A stretch of 64,000 nt of DNA from assembly GCA_034522075.1 (NCBI GenBank), contig JAXHLO010000013.1, forward strand, positions 11,348 through 75,347. Direction: 5' to 3'. Every line of letters starts with the position of its first letter. Position 1 is the stretch's first letter. The position numbers were made by a program, and so were the translations under genes. This document shows, piece after piece, positions 33,338-42,948 of this stretch. Below the pieces are notes generated by a model. The model was given only the letters and a program-made list of their open reading frames with translations. It had not been told where the DNA came from and searched no databases. Source of the DNA: UBA7803 sp034522075. GTDB taxonomy: Bacteria; Pseudomonadota; Gammaproteobacteria; Pseudomonadales; Azotimanducaceae.

Positions 33338-36091
33338 CTAGTGTAGGAGTTCCGCCACCTTCTTCAGCAGGGCGCCCGGCCGGAACGGCTTGGCGAGGAG
33401 CTCATCGCCCGCCTGCAGGTTTTCGGCTCCCGATTCCATGGGGGCGTACCCGGAGACGAACAACACCGGCAGGCCGGGAACGCACCGGGCCAGGCGGTCA
33501 CGCAACTCGAGCCCGCCCATACGCGGCATAACGACGTCGGTGACCAGCAGATCCACTCGGTCAAGTCCGGCCGCGCAGCGCATGGCATCCACACCGTCCG
33601 TGGCGCTGACCACGTGATAACCCGCCCGTTGCAAGGTGTGGGTCATAAGCTCGCGGATACCGGCTTCATCCTCCGCCACCAGTATCGTCCCTCCTCCTGC
33701 CGCCGCCGGCGTTACGGCAGCCGTTTGCAGCGCTGCCTCTGCGACAGCGGGTTCAGTCACCGGCAGCCACACGGTGAACGTTGTGCCTTGACCGGGCGCA
33801 CTTTCCACATGCACACCGCCGCCGCGCTGCTCGGCAATGCCGTAGACCATAGAGAGGCCAAGTCCCGTTCCGGCGCCTGCCTGTTTGGTGGTGAAGAACG
33901 GCTCGAACACCCGCTCCTGCAGCGCGGCGGACATACCGACGCCGCAATCGGTCACGCCCAGCACGCCATAGGACCCGGGACCGAGCGGCGGACGCACATC
34001 CGCCGGAGCCGTGTCGGCATCGCGCAGGGCCGTCCACAATTTCAGCTCACCGCCATCCTTCTGCGCATCCCGCGCGTTGACACAGAGATTGAGGATGATC
34101 TGCTCGAATTCGCCTGCGTCGCCGCTCACCGTGCCCACGGCTTCATCGAGCGCCACTTCGACCGAGATGTTCTCGCCGATGATCCGCTCCACCATGGGCG
34201 CCAGGTTGCGTACCGCAGCATTGAGGTCGGCGCTCGCCGCTTCCGCCGTGCGCCGGCGACTGAAGGTCAGCAGTTTTGCGGTCAGAGATGCCGCCCGCTC
34301 CGACGCCTGCTCGATCTCACCGGCTGCGGCCGCAGCCGGACTGTCGGCGGGCACCGTTTCCCGCAGCGTGGATGCATAACCGAGAATCACCGTCAGCAGA
34401 TTGTTGAAGTCGTGGGCGATGCCACCGGCCAGCTGGCCCACCGCTTCGAGTTTCTGCGACTGGCGCAGCTCGTCTTCGAGCTGCTGTTCGCGGGTCACGT
34501 CACGCAGTACGCCCACGTAGCCGGTCAAACGGCCGGACTCGTCCCGCACTGCCGTTACGGTGGCATCCCGCACCCGATCTACGCCGTCGGACCAGGTGGA
34601 CCGATAGCGCTCGCGCCAGGGTTCGCCGCGCTTGAGGGTACTGGCAATACTGGTGATGAGCTCGTCATCGTTACTGCCCGGTACGGCGAAAGCGGCCATG
34701 GTGAGGCCGCGCACGTCGCGTCCCCGGAAATCCATCATGTCGATGAAGGCCGGATTGGCAAAGACGATGCGGCCTTCTATATCCAGTAGCGTAATGGCCT
34801 CACCGGCCTGATCCAGTGCACTGGCAATCCGCGCGCCCAGCGCTTCGGCTTCGTGGCGCGCAGTTACGTCCACGCCGATGCCGATAACACCACGCTGGCC
34901 CCGCAGCGGATCCCGGAACGGCACCCGGGTGATTTCGACCAGCCGACGGGCCCCGGCGGCATCAGTAAACCACTCCTGCCCCGCCGGCACGGGTTCACCG
35001 CCGGATATCACGCGGGCATCCGCTGCTGCGAACTCGTCTCGTTCCGCGGCGGGGCCCGGCAGAGCAGCCGCTGTGGCGCCAATCAGGTCGTCCGGGGCCA
35101 AACCGCAGGCTTGTGCCAGCGCATGATTGACGAAGGTGAACCGGCCGCCGGCGTCCTTGACGTAAACCGGATGGGGCAGCAGGTTGAGCATCTCGCGCAG
35201 GCGCCGCTCGCTGCCGCGGATACGTTCCTGGTCGAGCACGCGCCGCCATATGAGCCAGCCCAGCAGGGCGCCCAGCAGCCAGCCTGACACCAGGAGAACC
35301 GCGAACTGAGGTTTCGCGGTCGCACGGGCAATGGCGAGCGGTGTCGGGGCCAGGCTCAACTGCAGGTCGAGGCCGCCGGGAATGGCTACCCGGCGCTCGC
35401 TCACCAGCGGCCATGGCGACGCTGCGTCAGCAGCGTTGGACCAGGTGACAGCGCCGTCGACGTCGCGCAGTTCCAGCCGATAATCGGACCCGAGCTCGGC
35501 AGCCAGACGTGACGTATCAATGAGTTCCCGTGCGCGCACGACGCCATTGACGAAACCCGCCAGCGCCCCCTCCGGGCCATGCACGGGCCAATAGATGGCA
35601 AAGCCGGCGCCACCCTGCAGCAACTCCAGAGTACGAGTACGGGTCGCATCACCGGTTTGCGCGGCCTCGGCCAGCGCCCGGGCCACATCCGGTTCCGGGT
35701 GAGCATACAGATCGCTGCCGAGCACACCGGGATTCGCCTCTTCCGGAACCACCCGGCGGATGGTCCCGCCGGCATCCACCCAGTTCACGGCCAGCAGTCC
35801 CGGCAGACGTTCGAGCAGGCGTTCGGCATCGCGGCGGAACGCAGCGGGTTCAGCCGCATAGGCATCCGGCCAGCGAATGGCCAGGGTCTCAACGATAGCC
35901 AAACGCGCATCAATCCAGGCGCTTAGATGGGTCCGTGCCTGACCGGCCACCACGGCCGTGCTGGACTCGAGCTGGCGTACCCGCTCACCGTACATCCAGG
36001 CGACAACGCCGGTGACCGCGAATGCGATGCCGATGAACACAGCCGCTGCCCAGATTGCCGCGGTGCGCCGCCCGAATGTCTGTTCCGCCAC
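33338..36091 (-). CDS. CHASE/PAS hybrid histidine kinase
   Basis: The 917-residue membrane protein has an N-terminal helix, a periplasmic CHASE-type ligand domain (residues about 45-260), a second helix (FAVLLVSGWLLGALLGWLIW), two PAS domains (LPHPVYVKDAGGRFTF and ITLLDIEGRIVFANPAF), a phospho-His in GGIAHDFNNLLTVILGYA, an ATPase domain (NARDAQKDGG, DCGVGM, GTGLGLSMVYG) and a receiver with Asp in LLVTDVVMPRMGG. Likely senses an extracytoplasmic small molecule. No response regulator gene is adjacent. Confidence 0.93.
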   Translation of the reverse strand: MAEQTFGRRTAAIWAAAVFIGIAFAVTGVVAWMYGERVRQLESSTAVVAGQARTHLSAWIDARLAIVETLAIRWPDAYAAEPAAFRRDAERLLERLPGLLAVNWVDAGGTIRRVVPEEANPGVLGSDLYAHPEPDVARALAEAAQTGDATRTRTLELLQGGAGFAIYWPVHGPEGALAGFVNGVVRARELIDTSRLAAELGSDYRLELRDVDGAVTWSNAADAASPWPLVSERRVAIPGGLDLQLSLAPTPLAIARATAKPQFAVLLVSGWLLGALLGWLIWRRVLDQERIRGSERRLREMLNLLPHPVYVKDAGGRFTFVNHALAQACGLAPDDLIGATAAALPGPAAERDEFAAADARVISGGEPVPAGQEWFTDAAGARRLVEITRVPFRDPLRGQRGVIGIGVDVTARHEAEALGARIASALDQAGEAITLLDIEGRIVFANPAFIDMMDFRGRDVRGLTMAAFAVPGSNDDELITSIASTLKRGEPWRERYRSTWSDGVDRVRDATVTAVRDESGRLTGYVGVLRDVTREQQLEDELRQSQKLEAVGQLAGGIAHDFNNLLTVILGYASTLRETVPADSPAAAAAGEIEQASERAASLTAKLLTFSRRRTAEAASADLNAAVRNLAPMVERIIGENISVEVALDEAVGTVSGDAGEFEQIILNLCVNARDAQKDGGELKLWTALRDADTAPADVRPPLGPGSYGVLGVTDCGVGMSAALQERVFEPFFTTKQAGAGTGLGLSMVYGIAEQRGGGVHVESAPGQGTTFTVWLPVTEPAVAEAALQTAAVTPAAAGGGTILVAEDEAGIRELMTHTLQRAGYHVVSATDGVDAMRCAAGLDRVDLLVTDVVMPRMGGLELRDRLARCVPGLPVLFVSGYAPMESGAENLQAGDELLAKPFRPGALLKKVAELLH

Positions 36092-36198
36092 GCTGAACTC
36101 CCTGCGACGCCGCCGGAGTAGGTCCCGGCCCGGGGCGATCTACACGTGGAGTGTAGTCGATTCCCCGGCCGGGCCCCGGTGTGGCGCGGGCTGCGCGG

Positions 36199-37266
36199 TT
36201 ATTCCTCGACTAACTCGAACTCCACGACGCTGGTCTCCTGGACTTCCACCGTCACGGTCTGCGGCTGCTGGAAGTCCAGCTCGTCCACAGCCTGGCGCTC
36301 GTCCTCCACGTCGCTGTCAGGGTCCGGCAGCCGCTCCAGGTCGGCCTTGCAGGTGAAAGCCACCGTATAGTCGCCGGGCGGCAGAAACGCCGCCAGGAAT
36401 TCGCCCTCACCCGTATTGCCGGCCGAGGGGTCGAACTCCACAGCTGCCGTTGCAAACGGGTCGGCTGCATCGTCCTCTGTGCCGTTGAGATCGCCTGGAA
36501 GCCGGTCGGCTCCCTCGTAGACGTACACGGCATTGCCCGTGGCGGGATCGTCGTCACTGCACAGCTCATTCGAGCCGTCGAGCAGCAGGGAATCCACGGT
36601 ACCGGCAATCCGTCCGGTGGTCTCGGATGCCTCGACGCGGAACGCCGGGCGCAGGAAATAGCAATCGAACGGCGGCGGCCGGTGCAGGGACTGGCGCAGG
36701 TCGAAATCAATGATGATTTCCGCGCTGCCGTTGGCCGGCACCCGGAACGGGCTCGCCAGCTTGACCCCCGTATTGGCTCCGCTGGGGATGAAAATGGGCA
36801 CCAGACCGCCGCTGATCACTTCAACGTGGGAACCCTCTTCGGGATCCTGACCGTTGCACTGCATGGGCGTTTGCGCCGGGGATTCCAGAACCAGTCGCGT
36901 GTGTTCGTACACGCCGGCGGGAACCTCTACATCCTCGAAGAGCGTGAACACTTCGCCATTCTGGAACTCGAGAAGGTTGAACTCCAGTGCGTTGCCGTCT
37001 TCGTCAGTGAGATCGATAGTAACGAAGTCGTCCTCGCCGGCACCCTCCTCGCGAAACTCCACCGCGGTCACCCGCAGATTCACGGCACTGACCTCATCGA
37101 CAGCGGCATCGGTAATGCCGCCACTCAAGCTGCCCGTGGCCGGGCCCGACTCCGCCTCAGTCGGATCGGGGGACGAGCTGCCGCCTCCGCCGCCGCAGGC
37201 CGCGAGCACTACCGCGCAGCCGAGCGCGGCGAAAACCCTTCCGGGATGAATGATAGACATCGGCAT
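36199..37266 (-). CDS. DUF4382-type lipoprotein
   Basis: The 355-residue product has a lipobox (VVLAAC) followed by a Gly/Ser-rich linker, then a DUF4382-like beta domain (SLSGGITDAAVDEVSAVN...VTAVEF) and a C-terminal part with GTVDSLLLDG and FLPPGDYTVAFTC. Start at 37266 follows AGGGGG; upstream open frame discarded. Divergent to a paralogue at 37621. Role unknown; surface or periplasmic lipoprotein. Confidence 0.87.
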   Translation of the reverse strand: MPMSIIHPGRVFAALGCAVVLAACGGGGGSSSPDPTEAESGPATGSLSGGITDAAVDEVSAVNLRVTAVEFREEGAGEDDFVTIDLTDEDGNALEFNLLEFQNGEVFTLFEDVEVPAGVYEHTRLVLESPAQTPMQCNGQDPEEGSHVEVISGGLVPIFIPSGANTGVKLASPFRVPANGSAEIIIDFDLRQSLHRPPPFDCYFLRPAFRVEASETTGRIAGTVDSLLLDGSNELCSDDDPATGNAVYVYEGADRLPGDLNGTEDDAADPFATAAVEFDPSAGNTGEGEFLAAFLPPGDYTVAFTCKADLERLPDPDSDVEDERQAVDELDFQQPQTVTVEVQETSVVEFELVEE

Positions 37267-37620
37267 ATAGCCCCCTGTGAATAGATGAACCCATAGGTAC
37301 AACGGAACCGGCCGGCAGAATATTCCCTCTCTAGTACATCTAATACACAGATGCATCAGGGCGCCTCAGCACAACCGGCGCCGGCAAAGCGGGTACTTGA
37401 CCCATCGCCGAGCCGTCCACACCGGCACAGGGTCATACGCTGTCATTGAGAGCTTGCCGAAACAATTCAGATACGACAAACATACTGCCTATATTGGCCG
37501 ATCCGGCAGATTTGTGACCTGTCTCTCGAATGCCGCGGATGACTTCGACCTTCTCAAACGTCGTCCTGATGCTGATACGGGAATATCCCCGTCCGCGACG
37601 AGCCAAATGGAGTACAGAAC
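37267..37620. promoter_or_regulatory. 354-base divergent intergenic region between DUF4382 genes
   Basis: No gene is seen here. For the plus-strand gene a weak promoter TTCAGA (37466-37471), 18 bases, TATATT (37490-37495) can be drawn. The region is AT-richer than its flanks near 37320-37345 (minus-strand promoter side). The shared region suggests joint control of the two lipoproteins. Confidence 0.4.
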
Positions 37621-38547
37621 ATGCAAACGACCTTTAATCTCAAGCTGGCGGGACTTGGCCTCGGCTGCGCCCTGCTGATCGGGTGCGGCGGGGGCGGCGG
37701 CTCCGGCAGCAACGATTCGACCGGGACGCTCAGCCTCGACATCACGGACGCCCCCGTGGACAACGTCGCCGAAGTCTGGGTGCAATTCACCGGCGTGCGC
37801 ATTCAGCCCCAGGACGGCGATGCCATCGAGTTCGTATTCGATTCGCCGATGGACATCGACCTCCTGACCCTCACGGGCGAAAACAGCGCCTCGCTGCTCA
37901 ACAGCGAATCGGTTCCGGCCGGCGAGTACAACTGGATAGCCCTGGACGTGAATGCGCAATTCGACACCGTGTTCGACTCGTTCGTCACGCTTGACGACGG
38001 CGGCCAGGTGGAACTGCAGGTGCCCAGCGGCAGCCAGCAGGGCCTGCGGCTGGTCAGCGGCTTCACGGTAACCGCCAATCAGAACAGCAGCTTCATCATC
38101 GACTGGGACCTGCGCAAAGGCCTCACCGACCCCCAGGGTCAGGACGGCGTGTTTCTGCGTCCGGCGCTGCGCATCGTGGACATGACGGAACACGGCACGC
38201 TGGGCGGCAGCGTTGCGGATGCGCTGATCATGGACGAGTCCTGCACCAACGATTCGGCTGACGGCACAGGCAATCTGGTCTATGTGTACGAAGGCGCCGA
38301 CGTGACCCCGGTGGACGTCGACGGTAACGACCCCGACCCGCTGACCACCGGCAGCGTAGCGGTGGACGACCAGGCGGCAGGCGCCTACACCTACTCCATC
38401 CCCTTCCTGTCGCCGGGCGAGTACACCGTGGCATTCACCTGCCAGGGCCTCGACGACGACCCGGAAACCGCAGATGACCTGGTGTTCGTGCAAGCACAGA
38501 ACGCCGAGGTCACCGACAGCGAAGAAACGACCATAGACTTCGAATAA
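37621..38547 (+). CDS. DUF4382-type lipoprotein (paralogue)
   Basis: The 308-residue product has a lipobox (ALLIGC) with a Gly-rich linker, DUF4382 start (GTLSLDITDAPVDNVAEVWV) and the shared C-terminal features VYVYEGAD and FLSPGEYTVAFTCQG. It is acidic throughout. Same domain plan as the divergent gene at 36199-37266, so a duplicated pair. Ends in a strong terminator. Confidence 0.88.
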   Translation: MQTTFNLKLAGLGLGCALLIGCGGGGGSGSNDSTGTLSLDITDAPVDNVAEVWVQFTGVRIQPQDGDAIEFVFDSPMDIDLLTLTGENSASLLNSESVPAGEYNWIALDVNAQFDTVFDSFVTLDDGGQVELQVPSGSQQGLRLVSGFTVTANQNSSFIIDWDLRKGLTDPQGQDGVFLRPALRIVDMTEHGTLGGSVADALIMDESCTNDSADGTGNLVYVYEGADVTPVDVDGNDPDPLTTGSVAVDDQAAGAYTYSIPFLSPGEYTVAFTCQGLDDDPETADDLVFVQAQNAEVTDSEETTIDFE

Positions 38548-38565
38548 TCCTGCGTCCTGCCGAAC

Positions 38566-38600
38566 GGCCCGGGACATCCATGTCCCGGGCCTTTTCATTT
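38566..38600 (+). terminator. Rho-independent terminator
   Basis: Twelve-base arms GGCCCGGGACAT / ATGTCCCGGGCC around CC, followed by TTTTCATTT, 18 bases after the DUF4382 stop. Confidence 0.9.
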
Positions 38601-38765
38601 GTGGCCTGTGCCCGCAAGCACCCGGGCGGACCATCTGGACCCCATTCTCGGCGCAGACTACACTGCGGCCGCCCGACGTATACACAATGACCACGCTGAG
38701 ATAGAGGAACCATTCTGACTCCTAGGCACCCCATTGGCCCCAGGGCGGCCGTTGCTGACGCATCC

Positions 38766-39800
38766 GTGAACAGGCCCCAACGCCGGTGGTTGCCGTGCAT
38801 GGCCGCCGTGGTCCTGCCCCTGATCATCTGCTGCCTGGGCACCGCGGTTCAAGCTGAGGACGGCGCACCGTTGTACCTGCGCAACCAGAGCCCGTTTCTA
38901 CAGATCTTCGGGCTGCCCGGCCCTCAGGGGGGCATTCTGACGCCGCCCGGAAAACTGCGGGCGTCAATGAATTTCGCGTTAGCCAACCACGCCGACCGCG
39001 CAACATTGCCGGACGAATCGCTGGTTCTCGACGGCGAAAGCTATTTTCTGGACACAGTCCTGCGCTACGGACTCAGCGACCGATGGGAAATCGGCGTAGA
39101 CCTGCCGTACGTTGCGCACAGCAGTGGCAAGTTCGATAACCTCATAGAGGGCTGGCACGATCTTTTCAGCCTTTCCAACAGCCAGCGCGACGGGCCAAGC
39201 AACACCCTCGAGTTCGACTATCAGCGCCAGGGCAGCACGGTAAGTCGGCTCGACGAAGCAGGCGGCGGCATCGGTGATGTCCGTCTGTCCAGTGCTTACC
39301 GCCTGCGCACCGGCGCAGACGACGGCCCGGCCCTCGCCCTGCGCGGCATGGTCAAACTGCCGACCGGCAACGAAAACAAACTGCGCGGCAGCGGCGCCAC
39401 GGATATCGCATTGAGTCTGGAAGCCACAAGCCGGCGTTCCCTGGCCGGCCGGCCCCTGGGTCTCTTCGCCCAGGGCGGCGCGCTGCGGCTGGGCGATGGC
39501 CAGATTCTCGCCGACCAGCAGAAAACCACTGTGCCGTTTGGCGCCTTCGGCCTGCGCTGGCAATGGACGGAGAACATCGACCTGCGTGCCCAGGCCGCCA
39601 TCCAGGGGTCCTATTACCGCAGCGATCTGGATGCCCTGGGCGGCACCACGAGCAATCTGACCCTCGGCGGGGGCATTGTATTGCGTGGCCTGGGCGTCAA
39701 GCTGGATATCGCCATCATCGAAGATCTGATCTCCGACGCCACCCCGGATTTCGGCATGTACCTATCCGTGCGTCGCCTGGCAAAAGGCTCCCAGCCATGA
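38766..39800 (+). CDS. DUF3187-family outer-membrane protein
   Basis: The 344-residue product has a signal peptide (VVLPLIICCLGTAVQA) and the DUF3187 start PLYLRNQSPFLQIFGLP, followed by alternating beta strands (WEIGVDLPYV, GVKLDIAIIEDL) typical of a barrel. Function unknown. Its stop overlaps the next start (ATGA). Confidence 0.85.
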   Translation: MNRPQRRWLPCMAAVVLPLIICCLGTAVQAEDGAPLYLRNQSPFLQIFGLPGPQGGILTPPGKLRASMNFALANHADRATLPDESLVLDGESYFLDTVLRYGLSDRWEIGVDLPYVAHSSGKFDNLIEGWHDLFSLSNSQRDGPSNTLEFDYQRQGSTVSRLDEAGGGIGDVRLSSAYRLRTGADDGPALALRGMVKLPTGNENKLRGSGATDIALSLEATSRRSLAGRPLGLFAQGGALRLGDGQILADQQKTTVPFGAFGLRWQWTENIDLRAQAAIQGSYYRSDLDALGGTTSNLTLGGGIVLRGLGVKLDIAIIEDLISDATPDFGMYLSVRRLAKGSQP

Positions 39801-40711
39801 CCCGACCCGAAACATCTGCAACGAAGAAAGCATCGGCGGCTCTGTGGGCCATAGTGTGTCTGCCTTATATGAGCGATACCCATGCAGCCCAGGCGGACAT
39901 GCGGACGCATGCGGGACAATCGCTCCAGGAGTACGACAGCAATCTCGAGCAGATGATCGATTGCCCCCTGTGGCTGGATTCATTGAAAAGTTGCGTCAAC
40001 GGCGCCGCGGAATCCAGCGAGCACTTAAGCGTGCTGATGAGCGCCGGCGAAGGCGATACCGGGGGCGACTGGAAGGGCATCAAGCGCGACACCTATTATT
40101 TTCTCGGCCTGCAGATGTCGATCATCGGCGTGCTGTACTTCATGCCGGAATCGGTGAGTTCCTGGAGCGACGAGCAGCGCGAACAGCACCGGCTCAGCAA
40201 GTGGTGGGACAATGTCAGCGGCCCCGAGTGGGACGAGGACGACCACTACATCAACTACGTTCTGCATCCCTACTGGGGCGCCGCCTATTACGTGCGCGCC
40301 CGGGAACGCGGCTACGGGCGGCGCGAAGCTTTCTGGTATTCGTTTCTGTTGTCGACCATGTACGAAGCCGGCATCGAGGCCCTGTTCGAGCCCGTTTCCA
40401 TCCAGGACTTCTTCGTCACGCCCATCGTCGGCGCGTGGCTCGGCGGCTATTTCATGGACTGGCGTCACAGCACACGGCAACGCATGGCCGACACCGGTGA
40501 AGCGCGCTTCCGGGACAAGGCTCTGCTGGTGCTCACCGACCCGCTGGGTAACACAGCCGACTTCATCGACCGCCGCCTGGGCCGCGATGTGAGCTTCACG
40601 GCAGCGCCGTTCGTCCGGCATCAGCCGCTGTGGTCGACGCCGCCCGGGCATCGCACCGCCAACGGCGAGTACCAGACAACCTATGGCGTGACGGCCACGA
40701 TTCGCTGGTAG
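39797..40711 (+). CDS. DUF3943-family envelope protein
   Basis: The 304-residue product has a short signal-like N-terminus and the DUF3943 core: INYVLHPYWGAAYYVRARERG, SFLLSTMYEAGIEALFEP and SIQDFFVTPIVGAWLGG. Such proteins are thought to sit in the envelope; activity unknown. Coupled to the DUF3187 gene by ATGA, so the pair probably works together. Confidence 0.85.
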   Translation: MTRPETSATKKASAALWAIVCLPYMSDTHAAQADMRTHAGQSLQEYDSNLEQMIDCPLWLDSLKSCVNGAAESSEHLSVLMSAGEGDTGGDWKGIKRDTYYFLGLQMSIIGVLYFMPESVSSWSDEQREQHRLSKWWDNVSGPEWDEDDHYINYVLHPYWGAAYYVRARERGYGRREAFWYSFLLSTMYEAGIEALFEPVSIQDFFVTPIVGAWLGGYFMDWRHSTRQRMADTGEARFRDKALLVLTDPLGNTADFIDRRLGRDVSFTAAPFVRHQPLWSTPPGHRTANGEYQTTYGVTATIRW

Positions 40712-40741
40712 CCCGTGGGCCGTGCGCTGCGGCCGGCTACC

Positions 40742-41847
40742 CTACCGTTCGAGAATTCCAGCATCCACCCGGGCAATTCGGTCCCCGGCGAACGTGCCGA
40801 GATATATGTGCCCGGCAAATGGTACCGCCACCGTGGCCGCGCCCATGGGCGGCCCTTCCTGGTCGAGGACCACTCGATGGGCATGATCAGCAGGGTCGAT
40901 GGCGACGATCTGGAAGCGAAAGCCGCAACTTCCTGCCTCCAGTTCCTGGCAGCCCATGACGTCCGTCACGGAGGCCAGGTGTGAGGCTGCCAGCAGCTCC
41001 CCGGCCCCGGACCACGCCAGATTGTCCGGGCTCTCTGCAGGCACTGAGGCCACGCGCTCGCCGGTGGCGACATCAAGGACGACCACCTCATCACCGAAGT
41101 AGTTGTTCAGATACAAGAGCTGCTCGTCTTCCGACTTTTCGACGCCATTGCCGAACTGCACATCGGTACCGGCAATCCGGGTGAGGCCGCTGTCCGGCTG
41201 CCACTCGTAAGCGTAGCCGGGCTCATAGCCGAACAGCTCCATCGCGGCACGGTCCACATCACGTTGGCGTTACGGGGAAACATGTGAGAGATCCAGAAAC
41301 CGCCGTCACCTAGAATCACCAGGTCGTTGAAGTAGTCCTGTTCGCCGCCGAGCACGCAACCGCGCCAGGTCAGTGCAGGCCCTGCATCGCCGGCTGCGAC
41401 CTCGAACATCTCCACCGACTCCCGGCCGCCGTGGTTGACCACATACAACGCCTGCCGGCCATCGTTCAAAGTCTCGATATCGATGCCATGGGGAGCAAAA
41501 ACCGCCGGATCCGGTGCCGGACAGGCAGGATCACCCCAACCGTCCGCGCGCTGCAGCGCGGTCTGCGGGCCGGTGGGAAACAGCGCTTCGATACGGCCGC
41601 TGTGCGGCTGATAGGCCACCAGATTACCGGCGTGACTGCCGTCCATCGAGCCCATCTGACTGACCAGCAGATGGCTGCCGCCGGGGCTGACCACCAGATC
41701 TTCCGGGTTCTCGAAGCGGCAATCGGGCTCGATGCCGGCCGCCGCCTCGCAGCTCGTGATTGGCGGCGTGCCGCTGCACCCTGCGGCCAGGCTGCTCACG
41801 GCTGCCAGAAACCATGCTCCGGCGCCAAAGCGTATCGTCATGCTCAT
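40742..41847 (-). pseudogene. SMP-30/gluconolactonase-like beta-propeller lipoprotein, frameshifted
   Basis: Two overlapping frames make one protein of about 370 residues. The first part (41847 to about 41255) has a lipobox (SSLAAGC) and propeller-like text (FENPEDLVVSPGGSHLLVSQ, FAPHGIDIE, NDLVILGDGGFWISHMF). The second part continues in another frame from about 41255 (GYAYEWQPDSG, FGNGVEKSEDEQLLYLNNYF, HIYLGTFAGDRIARV). The switch falls close to HMFPRNAN, between bases about 41245 and 41270. Apart from the shift the codons look intact, so either a recent mutation or a read error. Members hydrolyse lactones or act as propeller binding proteins. Confidence 0.8.
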
Positions 41848-41856
41848 TGCTCCCCT

Positions 41857-42876
41857 TCAGTCGAACTCTATGCCGCGCTGGTAAATGAACTCGAATGAGA
41901 ACGCCTTGCTTCGCGTTCGCTGCTCGAGCAGGTCGGCCAGCTTGTCGAGCCGCGCGGGGACGGCCATCAACTTGTCCTGAGCTTCACGCCCCGCCGCGTC
42001 AGGTGGCTGCATGTCCGCAATGCCCCAGCCATCCAGACACTCCGACACGACTTTGCGGTATTCCCGCGGGCCGTAAATGCCCGAACGGTAGACCACGTCC
42101 GCCATATCCACGTAGCCGCCGATGTTGTGTCCCGGCATGGCCAGGCGCGGCATGACCTTGAGCGCCGATTCCATGGCCCGGGTGGGGTCCACCTCGAGCA
42201 GACCGATGAACGCATCGCGATAGAACTGAAAGTGGCGCGCCTCGTCCGCGGCGATCCGGCCGAGAATGCGCTGGATCAGCGGCTCGTACTTTGCCGCCAG
42301 TTTACCCGTGTTGGCATGGGCCGCCTGCGTGGCACGCTCCTGCAGACTGGTGTACGCCAGCAGACGGTAAGGATCATCGTCCCACTCCGGATCGAACCCA
42401 GCCTCCAGATATTGATACTGCAGCCGTTCGAAGGCCTCCATATCGAACAGTCGGGCATCGCGGACATAATCCCGCAACACGCAGCCGTGCCGGTCTTCCT
42501 CGGCGGTCCAGAGAAAGTTCCAGCGTGACCAGGCGTTGTCGTTGCCCATGTATACCGCGATCAATCGATGGAAGTGGGGCAAGCCTTCTTCCGTAAGCAG
42601 GTTCAGAGCCAGCGATACGCGCACGGCGTCGGGAATCCCCCGCGCCCGGTCGGGCAGTTCCTGGAGTTCCCGCACCTGCTCATCCGTCATCTGCTCGCTG
42701 CCGGGCACGAGGTCGCTGGGCATCCAGAGTTTTCGCGACTCCAGATGACGCGCCATGTTGCGCTCGACCAGGGGCTCCAGCGAGGCCAGAACTGCGGATT
42801 TCTCCGCCAGAGAGCGATTTTCGGCTGTTGAAGTAGCGATAACGTCGCCTCCTGTAGCGAATCGACCGGCCGCCAT
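41857..42876 (-). CDS. Acyl-ACP desaturase (diiron, FA_desaturase_2 family)
   Basis: Soluble diiron enzyme that puts a double bond in acyl chains. The about 340-residue product has both iron motifs, EEDRHG (with the preceding Glu-rich helix) and DEARHFQFY, plus KLWMPSDLVPG. The start is uncertain: ATG at 42876 and GTG at 42882 lack an SD, while a perfect AGGAGG (42853-42848) stands seven bases before an ATC codon at 42840. The domain begins after that point, so translation may really start there. Confidence 0.88.
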   Translation of the reverse strand: MAAGRFATGGDVIATSTAENRSLAEKSAVLASLEPLVERNMARHLESRKLWMPSDLVPGSEQMTDEQVRELQELPDRARGIPDAVRVSLALNLLTEEGLPHFHRLIAVYMGNDNAWSRWNFLWTAEEDRHGCVLRDYVRDARLFDMEAFERLQYQYLEAGFDPEWDDDPYRLLAYTSLQERATQAAHANTGKLAAKYEPLIQRILGRIAADEARHFQFYRDAFIGLLEVDPTRAMESALKVMPRLAMPGHNIGGYVDMADVVYRSGIYGPREYRKVVSECLDGWGIADMQPPDAAGREAQDKLMAVPARLDKLADLLEQRTRSKAFSFEFIYQRGIEFD

Positions 42877-42948
42877 TTTCACACATGCGCCCGGCTGTGT
42901 CCGACGTGGCTGGTCTGACCAGATAATCAGCCGATCACGTCTGCGCGC

